A DNA stretch of 64,000 nt, from assembly GCA_030913385.1 (NCBI GenBank), contig CP133159.1:3308584-3372583 (forward strand). Reading direction: 5' to 3'. This document shows positions 1-8,948 of the stretch, one piece after another; position 1 is the stretch's first letter, and the number at the start of each line of letters is the position of its first letter. The notes under the pieces were generated by a model. That model had not been told where the DNA came from and searched no databases. It was given only the letters and a program-made list of their open reading frames with translations. The stretch is from Cytophagaceae bacterium ABcell3 (GTDB lineage: Bacteria; Bacteroidota; Bacteroidia; Cytophagales; Cytophagaceae). The translations under genes were made by a program, and so were the position numbers.

Positions 1-1
1 A

Positions 2-487
2 GAAAGCTTTTTACGTGCTGTTCGCAATGGTGAACTGGCAGAAATAAAAAAACATATCCAAGACAACAACCAATTAGTTCATATCAGGGACTATAATGGA
101 TATTCCCCCTTAGTACTTGCTGTTATAAACGGCCAGGTTGAAGTGGCAAAACTTTTGTTATCGCAGGATGTAGACTTGAATACCCAAGACTATTATGGCA
201 ATACAGCCTTAATGGAAGCATGTTATCGGGGAAATGCTGCAATGACTTCATTTCTGCTTCAAAATGGCGCAGACATCAATATCCGAAACAATAATGGGGC
301 TACGGCTTTAATTTATGCCTCTACCTTCAACCATTGGGAAGTTGTGGCTTTACTAATGAATCATCAAGCAGATACCTCTCTGGTAGACACAAGGGGAAAT
401 ACCGCCCTAGACCATGCCCTTATGCAGCAAAACCAAGAGGCTGTAGCTATTTTAACAAGCTTTTCCGAGGAATATATTCTCAGATAG
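2..487 (+). CDS. Ankyrin-repeat protein (5' end outside window)
   Basis: The frame is open from the first bases of the window, so the true start lies upstream and only the C-terminal ~161 residues are seen. The translation shows about four ankyrin repeats of ~33 residues with the usual signatures: G-Y-S-P-L, G-N-T-A-L-M-E-A, G-A-T-A-L-I-Y-A and G-N-T-A-L-D-H-A, each followed by a short helix and a V-x-x-L-L. Ankyrin repeats bind other proteins; no catalytic domain is visible in this part. The partner and role cannot be told. There is no signal peptide in the visible portion. Confidence 0.85.
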   Translation, partial: ESFLRAVRNGELAEIKKHIQDNNQLVHIRDYNGYSPLVLAVINGQVEVAKLLLSQDVDLNTQDYYGNTALMEACYRGNAAMTSFLLQNGADINIRNNNGATALIYASTFNHWEVVALLMNHQADTSLVDTRGNTALDHALMQQNQEAVAILTSFSEEYILR

Positions 488-675
488 CCATTACTTACTA
501 ACTTGATAAACACAGTCTTATCCTCGTCTGTAGGAAAAGAAGAAATACTGGTTCGCATAGAAATAGCTGCACTGAAAAAAACATTGCAAGTTAGGGTACC
601 TTATGTAATGTAAGGCTATAATTGCAATGACCGCCAAAGCAAATACTTTTTTAATGTCGCACATAAACGTTAAAT

Positions 676-1107
676 ATGGAAGAGTTTTTCAAAAACTTAT
701 TGGAGTATAATAGCCGTTGTAACCAAGCCCTAGCGCAAAAGCTACAAAAAGCACCACCTTCTAAAAAGGCACTTCAGCTATATTGTCATATTATAAATTC
801 ACATGAGATATGGAATTGCAGAATAAGGGGAGAGCAGATTGTTACCAGAGATTGGGACATACGAAAAAATGAAAACTTGTGTTTGATAGACTCAGTCAAT
901 TTGCAATATTCCTTAAAAGTAGTTCTTGAACATGACCTATCATCGACTATCTGGTACTCTTCTATTAAAGGAGAAAAGTATGCAAGGTCTATTAAAGAAA
1001 TCTTATTCCATATCATAAACCACTCCACATATCATAGGGCGCAAATAGCCACAGACTTCAGACAGAACAATAAAGAGCCGGTAATGACCGACTTTATTAT
1101 ACATTAA
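676..1107 (+). CDS. DinB/YfiT-like four-helix metal-binding protein
   Basis: This 143-residue protein has the length of the DinB/YfiT superfamily (small four-helix bundles that usually carry a metal held by three histidines). Candidate ligands are a His in the second helix (HIINSHEIW, ~residues 38-46) and the two His of the C-terminal motif HIINHSTYHRAQI (~residues 112-124), whose HxxxHRxQ end is typical of the family. Members act as thiol S-transferases or have no known substrate, so the reaction cannot be predicted. It stands alone, 188 bases after the ankyrin gene. Confidence 0.75.
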   Translation: MEEFFKNLLEYNSRCNQALAQKLQKAPPSKKALQLYCHIINSHEIWNCRIRGEQIVTRDWDIRKNENLCLIDSVNLQYSLKVVLEHDLSSTIWYSSIKGEKYARSIKEILFHIINHSTYHRAQIATDFRQNNKEPVMTDFIIH

Positions 1108-1426
1108 CCCTTGTCCTGTCCGAAACCTGCACAACAACTCCACATTTCACTCACTGTTTCCCCTTTTCAGGAGGTGAGCTTTTCTCCTTTTCACCTTTAC
1201 TATTATCAGTTCCACTTTGATAAATGCGTTGATTGTTTTCAGAATTCGGCTTTTCCTGAGGGTACAGCCTTTGCGGTGGAACAGGTGTATATATATTCTT
1301 CTCTGGTTTCATAAGCAATGGTTTCTATATCTAGGAAACCCTTGTACCTGCTGAATGTTTTAGCTCCAATTTTTTAATACCTTATGAAATTATAAATCAA
1401 AACTTTACTTAATACGTTATTCCGTA

Positions 1427-3427
1427 TTAACCACCATCTAAAGACCCAGTTCCAGCCAGTTCAGGAACACTTCCGTTTATCCTAAAGTAATTGATGACAC
1501 CACCCTTCATTAAAACCTTTACCTGCCTCTCGCTTAGCGAGTGGGTCAGCTCGTACCTTTTGTTCTTAGATCTATTAATAGCAACATGAGGTTTTCCTTC
1601 CCTAAAATTCTCATGAATATTTTCAAGGAGAATCATGTCACCTAAAGTAATGTCATCATAATCATCCTTATTGGAAAATTCAAAAGGAATTATGCCAAAA
1701 TTTACCAAGTTTTGCCATCCAAGCCGAGCATAACTTTTAGCAATGACCGCTACTTGCCCCAAATATCTTGGAGCTATGGCCGCATGCTCCCGGCTTGAAC
1801 CTTGAGCATAGTTTTCGCCTGCCACTACTATATGACCGCCATAATCGTCTTTGGCACGCAAAGCCCTTTGAGAAAAATTGTCATCTATTATGGCATAAGC
1901 CCACTCACTAATGGCCGGTATATTGCTACGTAATGAAAGTACTTTAACACCTGCTTTCATAATTTCATCTGTAGAAATATTATCTTCCATTTTTAAGGCA
2001 ACGGGCACTTCATAGCGATTGTGAGGCTCCTTGAAAACCGGCAACGACTTTATATTGGGACCTTTTTCCAATTCTACATCCTGCCCATCTGAAGAAGGAG
2101 CCAGAAGCATATCTGTATTAATAATCACTTTTTCAGGCCGGACATATGCTGGGTATTTCATCTTGTAGCGTATCTCCATATCACGTGGATCAGTAATTTC
2201 ACCGGTCAGTGCAGAAGCTGCTGCGGTTTCGGGGCTGCAAAGGTAAACTTGGTCATCTAGGGTTCCAGACCGCCCGCGGAAATTTCTGGGCACAGTCCTA
2301 AGGCTTATTTTACCAGAAGCAGGTGCTTGCCCCATGCCTATACATCCCATACAGCCTGCTTGGTGAAACCGAGCACCCGCAGCAAAGAGTGAGGCGAGCG
2401 ATTTATTAGCCAACAGATTTTCTATCATTTGCCTGGAAGTGGGGTTAATGTCCAATGACACATGCTGACTGACCTTTTTGTCCTTGAGCATTTGTCCAAC
2501 AATCCAAAAGTCCCTAATGCCAGGATTGGCAGATGACCCCACTACACACTGATGCACCGTACGACCTGCTACTTCTCGGACAGGTACTACATTGCCAGGA
2601 CTGCTAGGCAAGGCTATTAAAGGCTCTAGGTCAGACAGATTGATTTCGTCATGCAAGTCATAGGTAACCGCACTGTCGGGCAATAGTTCTGTCCAGTCCT
2701 TTTCCCTATGTTGTGAGCGTAAAAACCTTTGGACCTCCCCATCAGAAGGAAAAACAGAAGTAGTGGCGCCAAGCTCTGTTCCCATATTGGCAATAACATG
2801 CCTGTCCATTGTACTCAGGTGCTCCAGCCCTTCACCATAATACTCTAAAATCATTCCCCTGCAACCTTTTACATCGTACCTTCGCAGCATTTCAAGAATC
2901 ACGTCCTTAGCACTTACCCAATCTGGGAGCTTTCCTGTCAACTTAACGCCCATCACTTTTGGCATTTTAATGTATAAAGGTTCTCCCATCATCACAAAAG
3001 CAACATCCAGCCCCCCAGCTCCCAAAGCAAGCATCCCCAATGCACCCGAAGCTGGAGTATGACTGTCAGAACCCACCAAAGTTTTTCCTGGAATACCAAA
3101 CCTTTCCGTATGTAAAGGATGGCTTACACCATTGCCAGCCCTACTATACCATAACCCAAATTTTTTAGCAGCCGACTGTAAGAAAAGATGGTCATCGGCA
3201 TTCCGGTAATCCGTTTGCAACAGGTTATGGTCAACATACTGAACAGAAAGCTCCGTTTTGACCTTGTCCAGCCCCATAGCTTCAAGCTCTAGCATTACCA
3301 AGGTACCAGTAGCATCTTGGGTAAGCGTCTGGTCGATTTTAATACCAATTTCAGAGCCAGGCTTCATTTCCCCTGATAACAAGTGAGAAGAAATGAGCTT
3401 TTGCGTCACATTCATTGCTTTTTCCAT
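1427..3427 (-). CDS. acn: Aconitate hydratase (Aquifex-type aconitase)
   Basis: Aconitase interconverts citrate and isocitrate through cis-aconitate in the TCA cycle and carries a [4Fe-4S] cluster. The 666-residue length fits the short Aquifex-type aconitases rather than the ~900-residue AcnA. The GSDSHTP substrate loop lies near residue 118. The three cluster cysteines are visible: QCVVGSS (~292) and GCMGCIG (~357 and ~360). The C-terminal swivel domain begins after ~residue 480 and contains the GENYAQGSSREHAA motif (~550). The second Met (residue 5, MNVTQKL) is an alternative start. The gene appears monocistronic, with repeat-rich DNA upstream. No inactivating change was seen. Confidence 0.93.
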   Translation of the reverse strand: MEKAMNVTQKLISSHLLSGEMKPGSEIGIKIDQTLTQDATGTLVMLELEAMGLDKVKTELSVQYVDHNLLQTDYRNADDHLFLQSAAKKFGLWYSRAGNGVSHPLHTERFGIPGKTLVGSDSHTPASGALGMLALGAGGLDVAFVMMGEPLYIKMPKVMGVKLTGKLPDWVSAKDVILEMLRRYDVKGCRGMILEYYGEGLEHLSTMDRHVIANMGTELGATTSVFPSDGEVQRFLRSQHREKDWTELLPDSAVTYDLHDEINLSDLEPLIALPSSPGNVVPVREVAGRTVHQCVVGSSANPGIRDFWIVGQMLKDKKVSQHVSLDINPTSRQMIENLLANKSLASLFAAGARFHQAGCMGCIGMGQAPASGKISLRTVPRNFRGRSGTLDDQVYLCSPETAAASALTGEITDPRDMEIRYKMKYPAYVRPEKVIINTDMLLAPSSDGQDVELEKGPNIKSLPVFKEPHNRYEVPVALKMEDNISTDEIMKAGVKVLSLRSNIPAISEWAYAIIDDNFSQRALRAKDDYGGHIVVAGENYAQGSSREHAAIAPRYLGQVAVIAKSYARLGWQNLVNFGIIPFEFSNKDDYDDITLGDMILLENIHENFREGKPHVAINRSKNKRYELTHSLSERQVKVLMKGGVINYFRINGSVPELAGTGSLDGG

Positions 3428-3847
3428 AGCCTTAAAAACCCTTCAAAAGCATGTTTGTTATATTTAAGCCCCCAAAAATTTCGGTAGCGAATTTAGGGGT
3501 AGGGTAGTTGTTGTTGATACGGTGGTGTTACTTTTATTTTTCAGGGAAAGTCACCAAAATAGTTTTGCACAAGGTAAAATAAAGTCAGAAAAATAAAACC
3601 TTGTGCTCTCTCCCCGCACCTGTTGCGGGGTCTGTTGGTAAGTAGCTGTGTCCGTAAAAACACGCCTTTTAGAAAACTACTTTTCGGAATATGGTTCGCT
3701 CCTCGATATGTTTCGCCCCAAGTGGGGCTAATTAGTGCAAGGTTAACGTTTCTACCAATATTTCGCCCTTAACAGGGCTTATCCCCCCACCCGGTTGTTG
3801 GTGTTTTCACCAACAATCATGCAGAAAGTAGATAAATTGATTTTGCT
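3428..3847. other. Intergenic stretch upstream of aconitase with small hairpins
   Basis: No credible gene is seen. It holds two copies of a C-rich hairpin (CCCCGCA ... TGCGGGG, near 3614-3633 and again at 3890) and a second inverted repeat around 3796-3820 (GTTGGTG / CACCAAC). Both recur at 47.4-47.5 kb, so they belong to dispersed repeat families. Confidence 0.6.
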
Positions 3848-4377
3848 AAGGTAAAATAAAGCAGAAAAGAAACACTATAACTATATCCCCGCACCCGTTG
3901 CGGGGTCTGTTAGTTACCTATACCGTCTGAATCAGAATTCTCAGAATTTCAGAATTTACAGGATTAATATCAGGTCGCAGATACAAAGCGTCAGACTTGA
4001 GTAAGAACCGCATAATTAGGTATGTAGAAGTATCTCTTAAATTACGTCTCTTAAAAACCACTTTTCTGCCAGTGTCTAACAGATGCCGGAACGGGTCCGG
4101 CAAGAGCTGTTATTTTTGTTTTTCAGGGAAAGTAACCTCTCAGATAGTCTGTACAAGGTAAAATAAAGCAGAAAATAAAACCTTGCGAGGTCTGTTGGTA
4201 AATAGCAGTGTCCGTAAAAGATTCAATAACAAAAACTACTTTTGCCAACTTATGGCATTATATACAGTAAGTCAGACTTTAGTCGTCATTGCGAGGCGCA
4301 AGATAGCAATGAGGTAAGAGCCAGCTGTTTTAGTTTTATAGGGTTAGGTACGTTAAGGTAATGCCGCGGCAATCTGT
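3848..4377. repeat. 530-bp duplicated intergenic segment, copy 1
   Basis: This segment is nearly identical to 7954-8482. It strings together several smaller repeats: a CCCCGCA/TGCGGGG hairpin, a GTCTGAATCAGAATTCTCAG motif, the palindrome GCCGGAACGGGTCCGGC flanked by AACAG/CTGTT, and at its right end a REP-like unit running from GTCATTGCGAGGC to GCCGCGGCAATCTG. A 61-codon reading frame inside it occurs identically in copy 2 but looks like a by-product of the repeat. Confidence 0.8.
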
Positions 4378-4962
4378 ATGCGATATGCTGTACAAGTTGA
4401 TCTCATCAACACGTCATCCTAGTGCCAGCGTCAGACAGACCCCTCGTTCCTCGGGATGACAGGTTAATTATGGGGAATTTTATAAAAAAAACTTAGGTGT
4501 TAATTATCTGTTAGTAAGATGATTAATCGTCATTGCGAGGCGCATGGTAGCAATAAGGTAAGAGCAAATTGTTTTAGTTTTGTAGGGATAGGTACGTTAA
4601 GGGAATGCCGCGGCAATCTGTTTGCGGTACGCTGTGCAATTTGGTATCATCAAAACGTCATGCAGGTGCCAGTGTCTGACAGATCCCTCGTCCTCGGGAT
4701 GACAGGTTAATTATGGGGAATTTTATAAAAAACTTAGGTGTTAATTATCTGTTAGTAAGATGATTAATCGTCATTGCGAGGCGCATGGTAGCAATAAGGT
4801 AAGAGCAAATTGTTTTAGTTTTATAGGGATAGGTACGTTAAGGTAATGCCGCGGCAATCTGTATGCGATATGCTGTACAAGTTGATCTCATCAACACGTC
4901 ATCCTAGTGCCAGCGTCAGACAGACCCCTCGTTCCTCGGGGTGACAGGTTATTTATGGGCAA
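4284..4962. repeat. Tandem array of three REP-like units
   Basis: Three copies of a ~94-bp unit start at 4284, 4528 and 4769, with a period of about 241 bases for the last two. Each begins GTCATTGCGAGGC and ends GCCGCGGCAATCTG, so its ends are imperfect inverted repeats. Each is followed by a conserved tail ending in GATGACAGG or GTGACAGG. More copies lie near 6428, 8390, 8634, 47116 and 47683. Confidence 0.8.
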
Positions 4963-5065
4963 GTTTTAATCCAGAGCCCAGAAAGGGGAGATATGATTAT
5001 AAGGTCAAAATCACATAATTAAAAAGCTCTATCAACAAAAAAACTCCCTGTGAAGGAGTTCTGTT

Positions 5066-5317
5066 TTACAAGTATGTTACGTAACCGTCTATATGTTCAG
5101 GCTCTATTTTACATATTTCCTCATCGTTACTAGCTTCCCATGCAAGCTTGGCTTTTTCAAACCACTTTAGATTTTTGACATCATGAGATGGACAAAATTT
5201 TTGTGATTCCTCTGAAACAAGAGAAAGTCCGCCAGTTTCTGCAAACTTAAGAACCTGCTCTTTTGATGGTTTAGAAGTTGATACTTTACCAAAGCGTCTC
5301 TCTGAATATCTTTTCAT
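5066..5317 (-). CDS. Hypothetical small protein
   Basis: This is an 83-residue protein I do not recognise. It is basic at the N-terminus (MKRYSERRFGK) and has no signal peptide, membrane segment or known motif. Its start overlaps the end of the upstream 175-residue gene by 32 bases on the same strand, suggesting co-transcription and coupled translation. The pair sits alone between blocks of REP-like repeats. Confidence 0.5.
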   Translation of the reverse strand: MKRYSERRFGKVSTSKPSKEQVLKFAETGGLSLVSEESQKFCPSHDVKNLKWFEKAKLAWEASNDEEICKIEPEHIDGYVTYL

Positions 5318-5813
5318 AATTAGATATTATTATATCCTTATTTTGAATATGACCTTTATGAATAAGAAATATTGAACTATTTTTTTTGTTCACATAGACT
5401 TCAAAATATGTTTTTGTTGTTCTTTGTAAAACTTTAACATATGTTTGAAACCTTTTGTTATACGAGTTGCTGGATTCATTTGTTAAAGATGCTGCAACAA
5501 TTCCATATGCTCTAACGTCATTTTTTATAAAAACGTTTGTGAGGATACTTAATATAGTAGCTCCTAATGCACCTCCGGTAAATTGATTTGTCTTTAACCT
5601 GTATTTCTGATTATTAGCATCGTTGGAAACTTTGGCATAAAAATCTATCGTGAATAATTTGTCTTCATATTCTTTGACTTCCACAATGTACTTCCGGCAA
5701 GAGCTTCCTTTATGGACATAAAATCTGTAGATATACTCAAATTTATAGCTTGAACTTCCATACCGGTTACAATTTCGTTGTACAAATTTATATGGATAAG
5801 GTTTATCAAACAC
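5286..5813 (-). CDS. Hypothetical protein
   Basis: This 175-residue protein has no recognisable family. The visible sequence is rich in Lys, Asn, Tyr and Phe. It has one short hydrophobic Gly/Ala/Leu stretch (~residues 80-93, GGALGATILSILTN) that could be a single membrane-associated helix. It precedes and overlaps the 83-residue gene. A short AT-rich stretch near its upstream partner (5318-5340) resembles the sequence upstream of the second iota-carbonic-anhydrase copy at 9500-9525, perhaps a shared regulatory or repeat remnant. Confidence 0.5.
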   Translation of the reverse strand: MFDKPYPYKFVQRNCNRYGSSSYKFEYIYRFYVHKGSSCRKYIVEVKEYEDKLFTIDFYAKVSNDANNQKYRLKTNQFTGGALGATILSILTNVFIKNDVRAYGIVAASLTNESSNSYNKRFQTYVKVLQRTTKTYFEVYVNKKNSSIFLIHKGHIQNKDIIISNYEKIFRETLW

Positions 5814-5929
5814 CTTAATTTAAAGCTGAAAAAATGATTCAAACAAATTTAGCTAAAAAAAACGGAATATCCTAGGTTGCTCACTACCACCTTTATAAGT
5901 CAATTTGTTATTAGGTAGTTTGTTCCATT

Positions 5930-6790
5930 TCCTGATGATTGGTAATTAAGTAAGGTTGGCACCAGCGTCTGACAGCCCCCTCGCCCTTTTTGTCAGAATC
6001 TGGATTCGCCCGATTAAAGGATTCAAGGATTACCTTTTAGTGTCGCAAAAGAGGCAATGTCTAACAAACCCTTCGTTCCTCAGGGTGACAGGTTAATACC
6101 AGAGCCCAGAAGGGGCGATATGATTATAGAAATAAATACATTATTTAAAAAGCCCCGAAGGTGGCGATATATTGATAGAAATGACATTTCTGCTAACTCC
6201 CAACAGATGCCGGAACAAGCCGGCAAGAGCTGTTATTCTTGTTTTTCAGAGAAAGTAACCAAGTTATTTTGCAATCCGTTTGCGGTATGCTGTGCAAGTT
6301 GCTCTCATCAAAACATTATCCTAGTGCCAGCGTCTGACAGCCCCCTCGTCCTCGGGATGACAGGTTAATTATGGGGGATTTTATAAATAAAAGTTAGGTG
6401 TTAATTATCTGTTTGTAAATTATTAATCGTCATTGCGAGGCGCAAGATAGCAATGAGGTAAGAGCCAGCTGTTTTAGTTTTATAGGGATAGGTACGTTAA
6501 GGTAATGCCGCGGCAATCTGTTTGCGATATGCTGTACAAGTTGATCTCATCAACACGTCATCCTAGTGCCAGCGTCTGACAGCCCCCTCGTTCCTCAGGG
6601 TGACAGGTTATTTATGGGCAAGTTTTAATCCAGAGCCAAGAAAGGGGCGATATGATTATAGAAATAAAAATTCTCAGATTTCAAAAGCCCCGAAGGTGGC
6701 GAAATATAGAAAAGAAATGCTTTTCTGCCAACTCTCAACAGATGCCGGAACGGGTCCGGCAAGAGTTGTTATTTCTAAAGTCACTCCAGC
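5930..6790. repeat. Mosaic of REP-like repeats
   Basis: No credible gene is seen in this stretch. It contains the GCCGGA...TCCGGC/GCCGGC palindrome at about 6207 and 6733, a partial REP unit at ~6275-6365, a full REP unit at 6428-6521, and several copies of the tail ending GTGACAGG or GATGACAGG. Short reading frames here copy the repeat and are not convincing genes. Confidence 0.7.
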
Positions 6791-6795
6791 TTATT

Positions 6796-7272
6796 TTAAT
6801 TAAGCATAATCGTGGAATGAGCAAACAATAGATAATTATTTACTGAAATAAAAACCCTATTTTCCCGATCATACAGATAAGCATGAAAAGAAAGACCTTC
6901 ATTCAATCCCTTATAACTTTTTAACTTCAAAACCTGCTTTTTTAGATGTAAAGCAGCAACAATCTTTTCCTTAATATCTTTGTTACTTCTACATTTTTTA
7001 CAATTTTGATCAAAGTTGTTGAAAAGACTATAGGCTGGCAACACTTCAGTAGCCGAAACTTGAGAAAGAAAAGTGTTTTTATAATCTAGTACAAAGTTAA
7101 CTTCTGATATCCGTTCTTGTTGAACTAAAAAATTTACTTGTTCAAGAACATTATTTCCATCATGGATACAGTTTCCTAAAAGGGAAAAAAAGAACAACCG
7201 TCCATTAAAAGTTTTTTTAATGGACGGTTCTAAAAAATCCGAGGGACAAATGCAAAACACTTTGCCTATCAT
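6796..7272 (-). CDS. Beta-carbonic-anhydrase-like protein lacking zinc ligands (putative)
   Basis: The chosen ATG at 7272 overlaps the stop of the upstream gene as TGATG, giving 158 residues. By eye the layout follows a beta-carbonic anhydrase: KVFCICPSDF (~4-13) where the family has xxGCSDSR, GRLFFFSLLGN (~24-34) for GDLFVVRNAGN, a helix and strand VLEQVNFLV...EVNFVLDYKN (~42-66) for the VLxxxEYAV...IVVxGHSxCG segment, and HAYLYDRENRVF (~129-140) for HGWxYDxxTGxV. The catalytic CxDxR pair and the HxxC zinc ligands are not conserved, so if the match is real it is a non-enzymatic relative. Its partner is an iota-carbonic-anhydrase-like gene. The family assignment is inference; the gene itself is well supported by the overlap and by a conserved remnant at copy 2. 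Confidence 0.5.
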   Translation of the reverse strand: MIGKVFCICPSDFLEPSIKKTFNGRLFFFSLLGNCIHDGNNVLEQVNFLVQQERISEVNFVLDYKNTFLSQVSATEVLPAYSLFNNFDQNCKKCRSNKDIKEKIVAALHLKKQVLKLKSYKGLNEGLSFHAYLYDRENRVFISVNNYLLFAHSTIMLN

Positions 7273-7793
7273 CAACTATTTTCTTTTATTAATTTTAGGG
7301 TTAATTGCTTCTGTGCCTCACATAAATTTTGATATGTTTCGCTGTAAGGTATAGAAGAATGGTGAAGGTCAATTTTTAAAGCACCATTATATAGTTTGTA
7401 CCCAAAAGTATACTCAACCTTAACTACACTTCCATCGGTAGTGGTAAAATAATAATTTCCCATAGCGATAGCCCTATCTTCTTCCAAGACAAAATGCTTG
7501 TTCTCAAACTTGACATTAGTAAAAGGCGTAATAGCAAAACCCTTATCCTCAGAATATTTTTTGTTACCACCGATAAAATAAGAAAGTGCACTTTCCTTAT
7601 CTGGCCTAAATTGCACTTCTTCAACTTTAGTAGGCTTGAACAACACTTCCCCTAAGTCAAAGGCATATAGTTCATCTAAAAGATCGCTTGCTGCTTTTTC
7701 ACAAGCTTGTCTTTGTTCTTTTAAGGAGCCTATTTTGACAATTCCGCTTCCCCATTTTTCCTGAGCTTCTAATACTTGTTTTTTTGAGATCAT
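7272..7793 (-). CDS. Iota-class carbonic anhydrase-like protein, copy 1
   Basis: This 173-residue protein matches small SnoaL/CaMKII-association-domain (NTF2-fold) proteins that include iota-class carbonic anhydrases. Relatives are often mislabelled phosphoribosyl-AMP cyclohydrolase. Family features seen: VLFKPTKVEEVQFRPDKESALSYF (~49-72), EDKGFAITPFTNVKFEN (~80-96), MGNYYFT (~109-115), VEYTFGY (~124-130) and the hallmark LHHSSIPY (~142-149). The Thr, Tyr and Ser proposed to form the metal-free active site have counterparts in these motifs. There is no signal peptide, so it is likely cytoplasmic. It is translationally coupled (TGATG) to the downstream beta-CA-like gene. Residues ~46-173 are almost identical in DNA to copy 2, while the N-terminal ~45 differ. 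Confidence 0.7.
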   Translation of the reverse strand: MISKKQVLEAQEKWGSGIVKIGSLKEQRQACEKAASDLLDELYAFDLGEVLFKPTKVEEVQFRPDKESALSYFIGGNKKYSEDKGFAITPFTNVKFENKHFVLEEDRAIAMGNYYFTTTDGSVVKVEYTFGYKLYNGALKIDLHHSSIPYSETYQNLCEAQKQLTLKLIKENS

Positions 7794-7953
7794 AAGAGTT
7801 TATTTTTATAAAAATGTACTTGTATAAAAATTTATAAGCATCTGATGCAAACATATAAAAAGGCAGCTTTATATGCAACAATGTTGTATTTAAATAAACT
7901 ATGACCTACTCATTGAATCCCAGTCATACTAGTCACCCCAAATAGTTTTGCAC

Positions 7954-8482
7954 AAGGTAAAATAAAGCAGAAAAGAAACACTATAACTATATCCCCGCAC
8001 CCGTTGCGGGGTCTGTTAGTTACCTATACCGTCTGAATCAGAATTCTCAGAATTTCAGAATTTACAGGCTTAATATCAGGTCGCAGATACAAAGCGTCAA
8101 ACTTGAGTAAGAACCGCATAAATAGGTATGTAGAAGTATCTCTTAAATTACGTCTCTTAAAAACCACTTTTCTGCCAGTGTCTAACAGATGCCGGAACGG
8201 GTCCGGCAAGGGCTGTTGTTTTTATTTTTCAGGGAAAGTAACCTCTCAGATAGTCTGTACAAGGTAAAATAAAGCAGAAAATAAAACCTTGCGAGGTCTG
8301 TTGGTAAATAGCAGTGTCCGTAAAAGATTCAATAACAAAAACTACTTTTGCCAACTTATGGCATTATATACAGTAAGTCAGACTTTAATCGTCATTGCGA
8401 GGCGCAAGATAGCAATGAGGTAAGAGCCAGCTGTTTTAGTTTTATAGGGATAGGTACGTTAAGGTAATGCCGCGGCAATCTG
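7954..8482. repeat. 530-bp duplicated intergenic segment, copy 2
   Basis: This is a near-identical copy of 3848-4377 in the same orientation, differing by scattered single bases. Similarity stops at the end of the REP-like unit (8390-8482). The following tail instead matches the tail after the REP unit at 4528, so the copies are mosaic. The segment lies just upstream of copy 2 of the carbonic-anhydrase-like gene cluster. Confidence 0.8.
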
Positions 8483-8898
8483 TTTACGGTACGCTGTGCA
8501 ATTTGGTATCATCAAAACGTCATGCAGGTACCAGCGTCTGACAGACCCCTCGTTCCTCGGGGTGACAGGTTATTTATTGGGAATTTCATAAAAAAATTAA
8601 GCGTATTAATATCCTGTCAGTAAGACAATTAATCGTCATTGCGAGGCATTAGGTAGAAGTGAGATAAGGGCTAAAGGTTTGGTTTACAGAACTAGGTGCG
8701 TTAAAGTAATGCCGCGGCAATCTGTTTGCGGTATGCTGTGGATGTTGGTACAATCAATATTAAATAAGCCCCGAAGGTGGCGATATATTGATAGAAATGA
8801 CATTTCTGCTAACTCCCAACAGATGCCGGAACAGGTCCGGCAAGGGCTGTTATTCTTGCTTTTCAGGGAAAGTCACCAGGATAATTTTGCACAAGAAT
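8390..8898. repeat. REP-like units and palindromes
   Basis: Two REP-like units (8390-8482 and 8634-8725) with their tails are followed by the palindrome built on GCCGGAACAGGTCCGGC near 8824. That last palindrome block abuts the truncated remnant of the beta-CA-like gene, suggesting the repeat marks the deletion endpoint. Confidence 0.7.
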
Positions 8899-8948
8899 AG
8901 ACGGCTGTAAAAATCCGAAGGGCAAACACAAAAGTGTTTGCCTCTCAT
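8899..8948 (-). pseudogene. Remnant of the beta-CA-like partner gene
   Basis: An ATG at 8948 overlaps the stop of the second iota-CA-like gene as TGATG, exactly as in copy 1. The translation begins MRGKHFCVCPSDF, matching MIGKVFCICPSDF of the intact partner gene. Similarity ends after ~13 codons where repeat DNA begins. So the two-gene unit was duplicated and the second partner was then lost. The conserved FCxCPSDF supports this being a real, translated N-terminus in copy 1. Confidence 0.65.

Noticed and set aside
1111-1314. 67-codon plus-strand reading frame after the DinB-like gene
   Set aside because: It has no recognisable protein features, low-complexity Phe/Ser content and no ribosome-site or neighbour support; more likely spacer DNA.
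3918-4103. 61-codon frame occurring twice (also 8024-8209)
   Set aside because: It is wholly inside the 530-bp repeat and its end is formed by the GCCGGA palindrome; conservation is explained by DNA duplication, not by coding.
6057-6368. 103-codon frame across REP-like repeats
   Set aside because: The translation is made of repeat text (palindrome and GATGACAGG tail) also present in non-open copies elsewhere.
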